A DNA stretch of 64,000 bases, taken from assembly GCF_963678975.1 (NCBI RefSeq), contig NC_089274.1, positions 44,980,075-45,044,074 on the forward strand. Direction: 5' to 3'. The position numbers were made by a program, and so were the translations under genes. Shown here one piece after another: positions 1 through 13,300 of this stretch (positions are counted from its first letter, which is position 1; each line of letters begins with the position of its first letter). The notes under the pieces were generated by a model, which had not been told where the DNA came from, did not search any database, and saw only the letters and a list, made by a program, of their open reading frames with translations. The stretch is from Dysidea avara (taxonomy: Eukaryota; Porifera; Demospongiae; Dictyoceratida; Dysideidae).

Positions 1-388
1 AACATGTTTGTAACCTGGTAACTTAGCAACTACCCTGTAGTCAGACCACTTAGTGCTGTGACCAAATGCATGCAATGAATTAGTGTTCAAAAGACAATTC
101 CAGCTGCAGCTACTGTGAATATCATATGAGATGATTGTCACATTAGATATGATCATAACTGTTGCATTCTTTACCTTATATGGCAGGAACTTTTAGAAGT
201 GATTAAATTTTATTGATGTTCACTTACTGAAATCATTCATCACATTCCCTCCAGTGGTCTGTCATGTATGCACGTAGAACAATGGTTGTACTGTTAAACA
301 CACAGAAGCAAGTTCATTGTTATATCCAGCTACATGTGACCTTATTACAGAGTGACCTTATACATTATTGTTGGTCTTATCTTAACAG

Positions 389-626
389 GTTCCACTGCTA
401 CTTCCCTCCATCTTGTACTCCTTTAAAAACACTGTGGAGTGTTTGGATGATTGTGGTCGATCTGATGTCATTAAGGTGTGTATGTCATGTCATGATTTTG
501 AGGTGTGTTGACTAATCTCTTGTTTGTCCTGTTCTACAGGTTTTTCTCCATTCCCATGGCAACCCGGTTCCCTTAGTAACTGCAAACATTGACATGCCAA
601 TCAGTGAAAGTGTTGTATTTGTATAG
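389..626 (+). CDS. 3' end (last two exons) of an unrecognised gene
   Basis: Two exons, 389-475 and 540-626, each 87 bases and phase 0. Exon 389-475 follows a clear acceptor (cttaacag) and ends at a GTGTGT donor; exon 540-626 follows ttctacag and ends with TAG. Spliced, they read without a stop from VPLLLPSILYSF through a Cys-containing stretch (VECLDDCGR) to ISESVVFV and the stop. The second exon begins in the same phase in which the first ends, and neither needs a frameshift, which supports a real gene entering from the left edge. I do not recognise the family; the short tail shows no signal, TM or motif. AATAAA at 1272-1277 is a possible but distant poly(A) signal. The upstream exons should lie left of 389, mostly outside the window. 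Confidence 0.5.
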
Positions 627-2299
627 TGTGTGTGTAATGGCAGGTACATTCTTCACAGAATTCATCTGTTTTTAGCTGCAGCGTTTTGTGCTACAAATAT
701 TAATTTAGTAGCTGGGTCAACAGTACAGTATGTGACTGGTCATGTGAGCACGTGGGCACTTAAAATTGTGTACATTGGCAGTGCAGATATTTTGGTAAAA
801 ATATGAGTGATTGAGTATATGAATAGCGCCCACATGCCAGTAGGTCACATGACACATGGAACCTCATCCAACGGTATCTCAATACATAGCATCAAAATTG
901 AGAGATCTCATGATCATCTTTGTGAATAGATCATAAAGTTTATTGGTGTGGACGTTGTTAAGTAGAATAACCTGTCAGATTATCCATACCAAGCACTCAG
1001 TCACAAATCTAAAATGTGGTCCCAGAAAAGACACGGGATCCTCAAAGTGTTTTAGATTCCCCGTTCTGACTGCTCTATTAGAGTATTACTGATAACATTA
1101 ATATTGTTTGTTGTATTGACATACCACAGAGTATTGTGAACAGATCAGCTGTAAGCCTGGACCTTTTGTGTTGTTCATGAGCTGGGCGAATCATAGTAGT
1201 TAGTTTCATTCAGGTTAACTTGCTCCTAGGTAGCAACATGACTAGCAGGATTAGTTTAGCCTGTATTCCCTAATAAATTTCATTACCTTCATGGTTCATG
1301 CAATGCAAGTAGTTACAGTTTTATTAAACGAATACTTGAAAATTTGTAAGTGCAATAGACAGCATGGTGCTTATGGTTAATGTACTTTGGAAAGATTACT
1401 TTTGTGATCAGTGACATCAGCCATGACAATAATAATAGACTTGGCTTCTTCCTCAGTAAAGAAACTCATCACATCAAAGCATGCTATCCATGCTGGTTAA
1501 AATAACATTATGTCAGAATTTTGATACAATCTTTCCTATAGCAAAATATAGCTAATATGCCATGTTAACATAAAACTTCAACCTATAGCAAGCTCCAGTG
1601 TGGTAGGGTCATGACGTTACATTGATCACTTTGTACCACTGCTGACTAGTGTGAACAGAACAAGACCTTCAAATCACACAGTATTCTAGGACAAACACGT
1701 TAGGTTTGGCTTTTTATTTCTGAATGTAATCCTCTTTATTGCAGCAAAATGGACCAAAAATTGTCAAAAGGTGTCCATAATAATAGACCAGGATGTTCAC
1801 TGTATCAATACAATTGGAGCACTAGTTTTCTATAGAGTGAGAATGCTGTGGTGGTATCTTTTATACTAATAATTTAGTGCATGCAAACTGAATGTTCTAT
1901 TAGAGTATTTTCCAACTATTGTGTCATAATATTATGTTCACATTAGGACAGAACTTTAACTGCAGGTTCTATTTTACAGCACATGCTTGAATACAAACAG
2001 ATTTATTTGCTTTTCACACTTGTATTGGAGAAAACTCTTATTGACAGTCTTCAGATAGTGGATGTAGTATAATTTTCTTCTGATAATCTAGAGAAGGCTC
2101 AACAGAAAGTTGTAGTTTATCAAAATATTTCTCAGAAAGTGTACATTTGATGATATCTTGTAATTAAAAATCATGAATGTAACTCGTCAAAATTGACTCA
2201 TTAAATGCTGCTGAAAACCCTGGACCAAGTGTACTTATGGGCATTGCAATGTATTTGGACTAAATACAAATACACTGAAATACAATTGAAAATTCCGTA
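627..2299. other. Intergenic / 3' flank, no gene seen
   Basis: AT-rich sequence without a supported exon. It contains two copies of the dispersed CTCTATTAGAGTAT box, at about 1068-1088 and 1891-1912, and the AATAAA at 1272-1277. Nothing else could be supported on either strand. Confidence 0.5.
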
Positions 2300-2489
2300 T
2301 AGTGGGTTTTTTCAAGGGGGACATTATTTTGTGACTTTTGCAGATAGGCAGTTGTCCACGATTTCCCTCTTGAAATGTGTAGCTCGATCAAAATGGTAGT
2401 ATTACAAGTGTTGAAGTGAAAATTTTTACTGTAGAAATTTTGGATGGTGGCAATCCGCAAAAAATTTCCTCCTTGAAAAAATCCCACTA
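2300..2489. mobile_element. Small TIR element (MITE), Tc1/mariner-like by its TA flanks
   Basis: About 190 bp bounded by inverted repeats that start TAGTGGGTTTTTTCAAGG at 2300 and end CCTTGAAAAAATCCCACTA at 2489. They match over about 22 bases with few differences. TA dinucleotides flank both ends (2298-2299 and 2490-2491), as expected for a TA target duplication. It has no coding capacity. Confidence 0.7.
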
Positions 2490-3543
2490 TACAGTACATC
2501 AGGTCAATAAATACTTTACAATTTTGACAAGTGACTCAAACACTTTATTGCCTAACATATGCCATCTATATAAATTATATTATTTCATTAATACTGTTAA
2601 AGAGTTTTACTGTTATACCGTACTTTGGTCAGTTAGCCTATTGCTACATCTCTTCGGTTGAAATTAGTACTGAAATGATTATTTGGATATTTGACTATTC
2701 AGTTGGCTTGACATTATTCAATTCATTAAATATTCTTTAGCACTGTAGTAAGTTGTGATTGGATGAATAAAGCCAACCTAGAAGCTTGAACAAAGTGGCA
2801 TAATAGCTAATTGGCTGTTTTGTTCACACCTATTCAAATAGTAAAAATTGCTATTCATTTCAGCACTAGTTGAAATATTTTGCCCTGCAATACACATTGT
2901 CTTTCAATAGGTATATGATTATAACAGAAAACTGAGGTGCTTTTTTTTTTGGAAAACTTGACAACTGGCAGACTTCTAAACCTTAGATGCCATTTGATGC
3001 TACCATCACAGCTAGTACACTTGTTACAAAATGAATAGGAAAGATTTCACTTGCTTATCTGAAATGTCATAATTTGTGTTGACTAAATTAATGATGTCGT
3101 ATATACTAATGATGATCAGAGTCATAATCTTATTTTGGTCAAAGTATTCAAGTATTTAAATATGATAAGAAAGTATTTAAATACAAACAGCTAGCTCTAG
3201 TTTCCAAACCATAAATACAGTTACAAATACAAATACTCATGTACATGTATTTCAGTATTTGACCCCAAGTTTGGTGCATATGCAGAGTAACACCTTTAGA
3301 ATTAGAATAAAGAGGCTGGGACCCCAGTATGTATAACCACTCTCTGCTACACCCACCCACATGCTCTCACTGGTCAGTCCTTGGACTACACAGAAGCTAA
3401 TGAAACTTGTTGAATGTAGATAGTGGAAATTGACCACCAATTGCTAATTATGAGGAAATAAAAGTGACAAAGCAACACATTGTATGTGATATGGCATTGT
3501 ATTTTACAGGTAATGTTGTGGTGTGCACTAATAAGAGTAACGA
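2490..3543. other. Intergenic, 3' flank of the kinase-isomerase gene
   Basis: AT-rich with short ORFs that look random. It would contain the 3' UTR of the minus-strand gene ending at 3544. No other exon was recognised. Confidence 0.4.
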
Positions 3544-6500
3544 CTAATAGTCCTCTAGAGTCATTCCAATAGCTCCTGAAGGATGATTGATCTTAAATAT
3601 TCTCTTAGTAATTCCTCTCCTCTCGATCACCTCGTACAGGATGGCATTGGAGATCAGCTCCTGTTAACGGTTAATGTATTATAGTCAAGTTTGAGAGTTA
3701 AAACTATATAATGACTGAATGCATTCATAGCCAGGTTGGAATATATGGTTTCTTATTACAATATAAAAATGTATGGTACTTTTGCTAGGGGATTAAAATG
3801 GGACATATGGCCCCTCTCCTCAATTTTTCTTATTATAGATTCTAAAAATTGCATTTTAGTTTATAATCACACATTTTTAAAATGTGGAATAAAACTATAT
3901 ACATGTACAGAACAAATTACATAACTGTAGTTTTGTTTGCTGTATTAGAGTAGTTACTTACAGTAACTGTTCTATAGATTGTTTTTATGAAATAGGAGCT
4001 GTTGCTGAGTTTTAACAGTTACTGAGTTTTAACAGTTACTGTATACTAGATGTTAGTAGGAATGATAATTCTCAACACAGCAATAACATAACTAGCAAGC
4101 TAGGAGATTTTGTCCCCGAAACCCATCTAGAAATATTAAACTATTACACACAAACTTGAAACAGATTTTTCCATTAGAGTGTTTCAATAAACGTGGGATT
4201 ATTATTATATTAGAGAATTATTTTGATAGAAAAACTTCCTCAAAGTATATTCTATAAGCTCCTAATCAAATTGTGGAGCACATAATGATCACACAGTACA
4301 TGTCATGAAATTTTAAATTGAAAATAAAAATAGCAGCAAGGGAGGTACTTGATAAATTATCATCACTTAATATTTCACTACACCATACACAGTGGTTCTC
4401 ACTTGTATTACAATACTTCCGGTAGGGATGACATCAAACTTCTCCTTCACCTCCAGGTTGTCATAGTGAATGTGTCCATCACATAACTTGGCTAAGGTGG
4501 AGTCTAAATGATGAGCATCAAATGGAAATTATAAACAAAAAGTCTTTGGGGGAAAGCACTAATAGAAAAGGACTTAGTGCCTGTTTCAGGTGCTCACATT
4601 TTTTACCTACAGCCTAATAGAGTAGGACAAACAGCTGAATTCCTTGAATTACAAAGTTCTACATGTGCTGGTAAATAATTTGGCTCTATTGAGTGAGCTC
4701 CAGCATACAAGATAAGGTAGAGTAACAGAAAAAACTATAAACAGTCATTAAGTGACCATTGTAGTTTAATGAGAGATATTGACTATTGGACACAGTTGTC
4801 TCAAAGATGCATGGTACTGTTGTATCAACAACTAAACCTAATACATTACTCACCCGGTCTACTGATGATACACAGGCAACTTATTCCCTTCTCTCTGAGG
4901 TGTCTGGCTGAACTAACACACTCTTCAGTTTGACCACTGTGTGATAGGAACACTACTGTGTCCCTACCAGGGTGGACCCTACCTGTAGTGGAGTGGACAT
5001 CAGAAAAAGTAAAAATTTTACTACTCAATACTGGGTGACAGGCGAGACCAAGTTGCCAGATTATCTACTAACACATGACAACCAACTTTTCTAGTACAAA
5101 TGGATACAACATGCCACACCCACCTAGGTCACCATGGCCCCACTCTGCACCATGTACAAAGCTGGCAGCCACACCCACTGATGAAAGAGAGGCAGCTAAC
5201 CTCTGTGCTACCACACCTGACTTGCCTGCATTAGAATATAATGTGAGCAGTAAGAAAATCACACACTACATACATGGACTACAGACAGCACACACACACG
5301 CACGCACGCACACACACACACACAATTAGAGGTGTACCAATATGGGTTTTTGGCATGTACTAATATCCAATATTGATGCCACCAAAAGAAGCCGATAACC
5401 GATAGCTGATCTGATATTTGGATTACAGTTTTAAGCAAATAAAAGTGTACATTTACCTAAATGCCTATACTCTGTCTGTGGTGGTAGCTTGATTTTATTA
5501 TCGTGCAATACCGACAATTAGGTACCCAAAAACATTTTTATGTATACTCCCATGAAGCCTTAAATGGATATTTCTACATTAGTCTGCATTTTAATGGCTT
5601 GTGAGAAAGCTAGTACAGCAAGTTTTCGTGACTCTTCTTTCACAAAGGTATTATTATATAACTGCTTCATTTTTGATAAGACTGTGATAAGCTCTCCAGC
5701 AGAATCACTTATATTTATATGACTTCCTGTAATGTAGCACTTGTTGTAAAGTGAACAATAAGTCACTGGCACTAAACAACCACATGGATAATGTAGAAAA
5801 CCAATACATAATCAGTTTATGTACAAACTATCATTACTGTATAAATATCGGTAGTGATATCATAGTATAGTGGCACAACCAAAAAATTGTGCACTTTTTC
5901 ATAAAGCCATGAAACTTTCCACACAAATAGTAGTCCTCAATACATGTATTTTTAGATATAGTGCCATCGCTGATTTGACCTTTGGTGACCTTTACTGCCA
6001 TTTTGTACAGAAAATTATCATTTTTGTCTTTAACTTCCTGAGGCAGTAATAAATTTGTTAAAACATGGTACCAAACAAAAGATCTTGCTGATAGAAACAA
6101 CTTGGTTTTTATTTGAAGTCAATAGGTGATGATTTCATTACAAAGTTATGAGTATTTGTGTTAGCTACAAAATTTGATAAATTTATGCATAATTATCTGC
6201 CCACAGGTAATTCACACCTCGAGGGCAGGTAAATTTATCAAATTTTGCAGCTAGTAAAAATGGCCATAACTTTGTACTGAAATCACCTATTGACTTCAAA
6301 TAAAACCAAGTTGTTTCTATCAGCAAGATCTTTTGTTTGGTACCATGTTTTAACAAGTTAATTACTGCCTCGGAGTTAAAGACAAAAATGATCAATTTTC
6401 TGTACAAAAATGGCTGTAAAGGTCACCAAAGGTCAAATCAGTGATGGCACTATATCTAAAATTACATGTCATTAGGAGTGGAAAGTTTCATGGTTTTATG

Positions 6501-7287
6501 AAAAAGTGCACAATATTGCCAATTTTGGGGGCTACGCCGCTATACTATCAGTCCTCCTACTATTCTGTACCAATACCGATATTGGTAAACATTACCATAT
6601 CGGTGGCCGATATTTTAGCCGATCTGATTATTGGTACACCTCTAATACACATACCCATAAACGACACCATGCAGACATACACACAGACAGACACACTTAC
6701 CTACTCCAGATACAAACAATTGTCCCTCACAGTTCATCAAGCGACTGATAAAATTATCAACTTCCACCATGTCCAACTGACCAGCATGTCTGGTGGCTGC
6801 CATGTCATTCTTCAGTGACTCTTGGAAGCTTTGACACTTCTCCTCCTCTGTGATAGACACACCTAGCACCAGCCATGATGTATTAGGAGGAAATGATTGT
6901 GGGTTTAACCTAACCTAGTCCAAGATCCTTTAAGTATGTCATCAACGTATTCCTGTTGAAATATGAACAACAAACACACAATCACTATTCACTACTGAGG
7001 AGAAACCCTTCTCATGGAGGAAAGAAAGTTTAAAGGGGAGGTACATATGACATTGCAAACATGGCCAGCCCCACCCTATTCTGACCTTGATTGCTCAGTG
7101 GGTGTGCCTCCAATGGTCTGCACACAAGCTGCTCCAAATGAGTTAGCAACTTGACCAAGCCACCTGTGTATAAGAGATTAGGAGTTGATGCATGCAGGTA
7201 TGGAGTGTGCACATAACATGCAGATGGCACTTTGTACTTAACGTCTGTTTGTCTGTCTGTCACACTGTACACCTGTAGGTGTATGCA

Positions 7288-7354
<67 letters not shown>

Positions 7355-10300
7355 CACAACCAAACATTAGCAACAACAACACACCTCAGCTGCTCTTTAT
7401 CAGTTGGCAGTCCTCTATTGGATAGCCCTACAACAACAGCACATAAACAAAAGATGATAAACAGTTAAATAATATAACTGTCCAAAATAGCAAAATCTAT
7501 TAATACAAATGAAGCAGAGTTCCAGCAATAAAAAGCAGTGAAACAAGATATGTGAATGATGGCAGCTATTACGAAATAGAAAATCCTTACATTGGCATGT
7601 TACCACCATCTGCATAATGCCTAGATTTTCTCACATAACTATGTTGTAACAACTACCACTATTCATCTCTTGTTTCACTGCTTTTTATCACTGGAACTCG
7701 ACTTCATTTTTAAATTAATAAACTTTTTTTTGTTAACTTTTTGTTATAGCATAGCTATGTTATACAGTGTGGCTGTGACTGCTTTATTAGAGTATTTCAA
7801 TCTCACTACTTATCTCAAGTGAGCTACACAATAGATTAAGGGACGTGGTTACCATACACCATTTTCTACAGCAAAAACTGCAGTTGTAAATTATTAAGAG
7901 GCGTGGCCACCATAATCTGACAGTATAAGGGCGTGAGGGTGTGTACCGATCATTTAAGGGAAAGGTTGCTATATGATCATTCCATAAGTATAGCTACTGG
8001 TACGTATCTACTCTCTCTTACAGTAATGCAAGCACTTCAAACAATAATATTGTGGAGTTTAAATACGCTCCTCTAAGGAAAGTGTTGATAAAGAAAATGA
8101 CTGCTTGGTATAGTTTCCTTGCATGAAGAAGACGACCAGCATGATTGAACATAAAAAGAACGGCAACAGTGCAGAAGGCAGAGACTAGTCAGAACCCCAA
8201 AAGGCATGTGCCAGACATGAGTTAAGTACTGTGGCGGCATAAAATGGTGGATGCATGATGTGCTGCCATTCATTCTAGGGGAACCCTACTAAACTGTACT
8301 GTTTGATTCATCAAATTTAAGTACTCATTCTTCAGGGTCTTTAAACTTCAGCTAAATTACATATACATTGTAAAGTTTTCCATCATACGATGATAGAACA
8401 CACCTGCCACTATCCCACCCAGGAAGGCATCACCAGCTCCTGTGGTGTCCACTACTTTGTCTACTATTAATGCTGGCACCTCCACCACCTGCAATGACCA
8501 GTGTGGGTGGGGCTCATATTCAGTATTCAGCTCACATGATGCTCATTAGCTAGGATACTGAGTTCGCTGCCATGAGTGATAGCCACCAGGGTTGAGCCAC
8601 ACTGCTGTTGTAGTTGATGAGCAAGGTCCGCTGCTGATGTGCTGAGGGAAGAAATGAACATAAGCACTGAATCTATGGTACAGCCTACTAAACATCTCTA
8701 TTGGAAAGTTATCTAGTTAATGCCCACCTCCTAGTTCCAGTCAACATGGACAACATGTCATCAGCTGCAGCCTTAGCTGGTTTGAGGACATCTGCCAACT
8801 TGACGCACCTACAACATGGAGCCAATCAATCTATGGTAAAACTTGTAGCATAAATTTCCAAACAATATTTAATTAACAGTTATCATTCTATTATAGTATT
8901 ACCAGGGGCAGAGGAGACACCTATATTTAGGGGTGGGGGTAGTCAGGCTTATCTAGGGATGACATGTCTTAGTATGCAAACCATACTAGTATGCAAAGCA
9001 TGCCAATCAAGGGGATTAGGCCGTCTGAGATTGAATCTGGGAGTGATTGTAGCAGTTTATCAATATTAGTTTAACTGTCATATTAGGGTGACTACTCTAT
9101 TATAGGGTATCTCAATCTTGAGGCATTTATAATAGCATCCAGTGGACCTATAAAGGGGGTGGCATGCCACAGCAGAAATTTTTGTGATTAGACTCTCAAA
9201 ATTGAATCTGAGAATGATTTTAGCAGTCACCATTAATATTATATTTGTTGACTGTTGTATTAGGGTGACTGCTCTATTAGGGTATATCAATCTTGATTCA
9301 TATAGAATCCAGTTGATTCACTGGAATCGCAGGTAGCTAAGCATTTGTATAGTTAGCTATACAATCAGCACAATTGTTCAATGACAGCTATAGATAATTT
9401 TAGGGGGGCTAAGCCCCTCCATAATTTTTTTGACGGGCTACAGCCCCCCCTCCCCTTCTCCACTGCCCCTGAGTATTACACATAAATCTGTGAAGTATCT
9501 TGAATTATGGGAAGTCTTGCATGAGCACCTGATCATATTCAGTTACCAAGGATCAAGAGCCTTCAGGAGTCTAAAAGTGTGTACACTAATACAAATGGAA
9601 CCATTGCACAGCCATAGGTGACTATAAGGAGGAAGAGGAGGCAGTGGCGTAGCTAGCCCAGAAGGATTGGTTGGGCACCATTGTATGCCACTAAGCTGCA
9701 GCAACCATGATGTGCACAGCTAGGGCCCAGGATTGCATGCCCCCAGGAAAATTTTTGAAAATTACATGCTGAGACGTGCTGAAATTCAATTTGGTGGCAT
9801 TTTACAGTTAAAATTTATCATCTCTATTAGGACACTAGCTGTATGTACGTTTTGTTTGCATAATAATTATTATTAGTTACGTAGCTGTAGGATGCTTCAT
9901 ATTGCACCTCGTATCGTACAATTTAGCTATAGCTAGCTACGTACAGTGAGTACCTGAGCAGGTAGGGCACTGGAACTGATTGGTTGGGCCTGTGCCCTAC
10001 CAGTACCCACCTTAGCTACGCCACTGAGGGGAGGAGATGAGAAACAAGCTTCAAGAAGTCTTGGGATGAGAGGAGTTGTCAACTAACATAATTTTATGCT
10101 GTGCCACCCTGTATGTCAGCACTAGCATCACCACTCCATTAAGCGCCCTAATTACAATGTGTTTGAGGGTTTTCACTGTAAGCACACAAAGACAGTATTA
10201 GTTACACTAGTAGACTCCACTAGCTAACAACATACTCTATTAATTCTTGCTCAGTCCCCAGTAGGGCCTGGTGTAGTGCCACCTGTTAGGAGGAAGATCA

Positions 10301-13300
10301 TGTGATGCATGATGTAGTGATCTCATTTACTGCCCACCTCTGGAGTAGTGTCCAAATCCAACACTGTCAATATTCCAGCCTCTCTGAAGGGAAATAACAA
10401 AACCAGAAACACTATAAGCATTATAATAACTAATAGAAAAACAGTTTGCAGAACCTTTCAAGGAACTACTTTATGTTTCAAAACTAACTGTAGATTTAGT
10501 GGGTATAACACATGTCTTGACAGCACTTGGATCAATCACTCCTCTACCAATTGTGACTGGTTGTTATGCCAACAAGCCAACCACATTTTGGTGCGGTGAC
10601 TAGTGCTGCACAATATACCAAGTATTTAGTTAAACTGTGGTATCTGTTTTTGATACCATCTTATTTCTTAACATTGTGGATTTAAAAACACTCTTCAAAA
10701 CTTAATTATTTGTATGAAAAGTGTACATATGAAAGGATATGGACTGGTGTACAATAATATACTGCAATGAGCTTGCCAACACAATTCTGTCTTGAGTAAA
10801 ATGTTTAGAAACTGTACTTTTGTATCAGTAGAGGCATCTAACTAAGGCATACCGGTAATATAGTCATACCGCAATATCAAGTAACAATATCATACCATCT
10901 ATGAAATATCAAAACCGTAGCACCAGGTATGTGCCACTATAGTCATAACCACATTGCATTTTTGGTGCTGTGACCAGAAGACACACCGTGGCAGAGCTCA
11001 AGCAAACACTATGCTCAAGACGAGGGTACAAAGCACACCTAAAGAAACTGCTGCAGTTTGCTGAAGAATCACTAACCAGTATGGAAACCCTCAGTAATGA
11101 CAACATGGCTGCTCTGTAAGATATACGAATATCTTCAATGTAAGCAAGTCATCATCATAGCAATAGATGCGAAGATTCTTGAAGCCTCTGAAGGTAATGA
11201 TGAAATAGAAGCTGAAGTATTAAAAGCTGAAGAAACAACTACTTCTATATAAACAACAAAGGTGAAGATAATCAGCCACCTGAATCTCACAGCTTCAGCA
11301 GAAGTAACAACTACACTATATCACCCCTACCCACCGTACAGCATCAACCCATGAGAGTATCACCCGCCTTCCCAAGCTGGACCTTCCATAAATTGCAGGT
11401 AGTCCCCCTCTACTGGCAGCCCTTTTGGGATTGCTTCCAAGCTGCAGTGGACTTGAACAGATTCCTGAAAGGAGTACAGAAACTGAGTTACCTTCACACT
11501 CAACTTCGGGGAGAAGCATTAAGGGTCATAGCTGGAGTTCAGCTCACCAATGCCTGATTTCATTCAATTGTTAAATGACCGATTCCTACAAACAAATAGA
11601 TGCTCATATGCAGGCACTCATTGATCTTCCTGGCCCAACCAACTCATTTTGCAGTACACCTGAATTCTATGATGCTACTGAGAGCCACATCTGCGGTCTC
11701 CCAGAGGCAGAAGATACCCACAGCAGTTTATTGGCCCTCCATAATCTTAGGCAAGCTTCCAGGAAGAGTTAACAGAACTTGGTCAGAACTCATGGCAAGA
11801 GCTCTAGAGTGGACTATCAATGAACTGTACGTATATTGCCATTTGGGATGAGCTATACATTCTAGAGACTTCCCACCACACTTCATTACCATCCTTTCTA
11901 TTCTGGCACAAACAAGTCTGCAAACACACTTACTGTAAAAGGAAAATGCAGTGTCCGTTTTGCGAGGGATCTCCTTCTGCTTCATTATGTGGATCTAACA
12001 AGGACCCTAAACAGTACTCCAACATTGTACGCCAAGAAAGAGTATGTTTTAACTGTTTGGGGCACCACAAACTGTCCTCATGTAACTGTAAACACAGATA
12101 CCATCACTGTTGCCACACAAGCTTGTGAATATATTTGTTGCAGAGCTGTCAGGGTAGCACCAACATTGGAGTGATAGAGCAACACACATGAATGTCAAGC
12201 ATAATCAGTTGTGACAGCTAGAGAGTAGGTATGAGCTTGTTCAATGGTGCATTATGGATTCATTTGCCACAACGCCGAAACCTTGTTGTATCAAAGACAA
12301 GACAAAGTTGCTGCACAAGGAGCATCTGTGAATCCTTTGTGTGAGTTGAAATCAATTGTAAATTGGTGCTCTTTTTCTGGTATGTCACTTGTTGTGTGTC
12401 CTTCATCCAGCTTAGCTTTATTCTGTCTAACTCCTCAGCATCAAGTAAGCCAACTTGTCTCTGCTCTATATAGCCAGAGTTTTAACTACCCCCTCGATCA
12501 CCACTTTTTGTCGTAGCAGCAGTAGCAACTGAATTTGTGCTACATGAGGCATCTCCACCAGCTCTTGGCCTACATCTCCATAGATCATTGTAGTACCCTG
12601 CATGCTGTAACTGTATTTTTGTACGGGTGTGGCGATCCATGATGGCCATGTTGCTACAGTGAAGATGTATTCAGCATTTGCAACATAGTTCCTCTTCTCA
12701 CAGAGAGTTCTGAAGCTGCCTTAAGGTCATTTGCAATATCCTTCTGCTCGGCATGGAGTTCTTCATTCAGTGGCTTGTCCCAGGCTATCTTGCACCTCCA
12801 TAGGGTTTGCATTAGTACCTGTGCTTGGATGACTACAGGAGCAATGACTCCCAATGGGTCAAAATCTCTTAGATGTCCTGTAGTATTTCTCTGATTGATT
12901 GATTGATTGAAATGACCTCTGAGAACCCTCACATTGACTTCAGCATTCCTACTGCCACGAGAGACTGTAGCTACGGCTGTCTGCAGTATGTTGCAGACTG
13001 GTAACGTGTGGTGGTTGCTGACCATAAGTAGGATACTATCGGCATGACAGTATATCAAATCCCCCCCCCTTTTGTGAAAATCTGTCATTTGTCTGAAGGT
13101 TACTGGGAATCCGTTTACAGCACCTGATCCCAGCTCCACTTCCTCAATCCATCCATTTATATAACTTCAGTGAAGTGTGAATTTTGGATGGTGTACAGGA
13201 AGTGAAGATGCACTTGTGCCTGCTTAAGTTTGCCACCACATGTGCTCTTCATTTGGAGATCGTCCAAGATGTGACCGCTGAAATCTCTTTGCTGACCTTC

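Noticed and set aside
7030..7468. CV-rich and TH-rich ORFs
   Set aside because: Translation of the CA microsatellite. The real exon here is 7163-7086, in another frame, fixed by splice phase.
12244..12516. 90-codon plus-strand ORF within the BEL/Pao region
   Set aside because: Does not align by eye with protease or reverse transcriptase motifs in either strand; probably chance within decayed pol.
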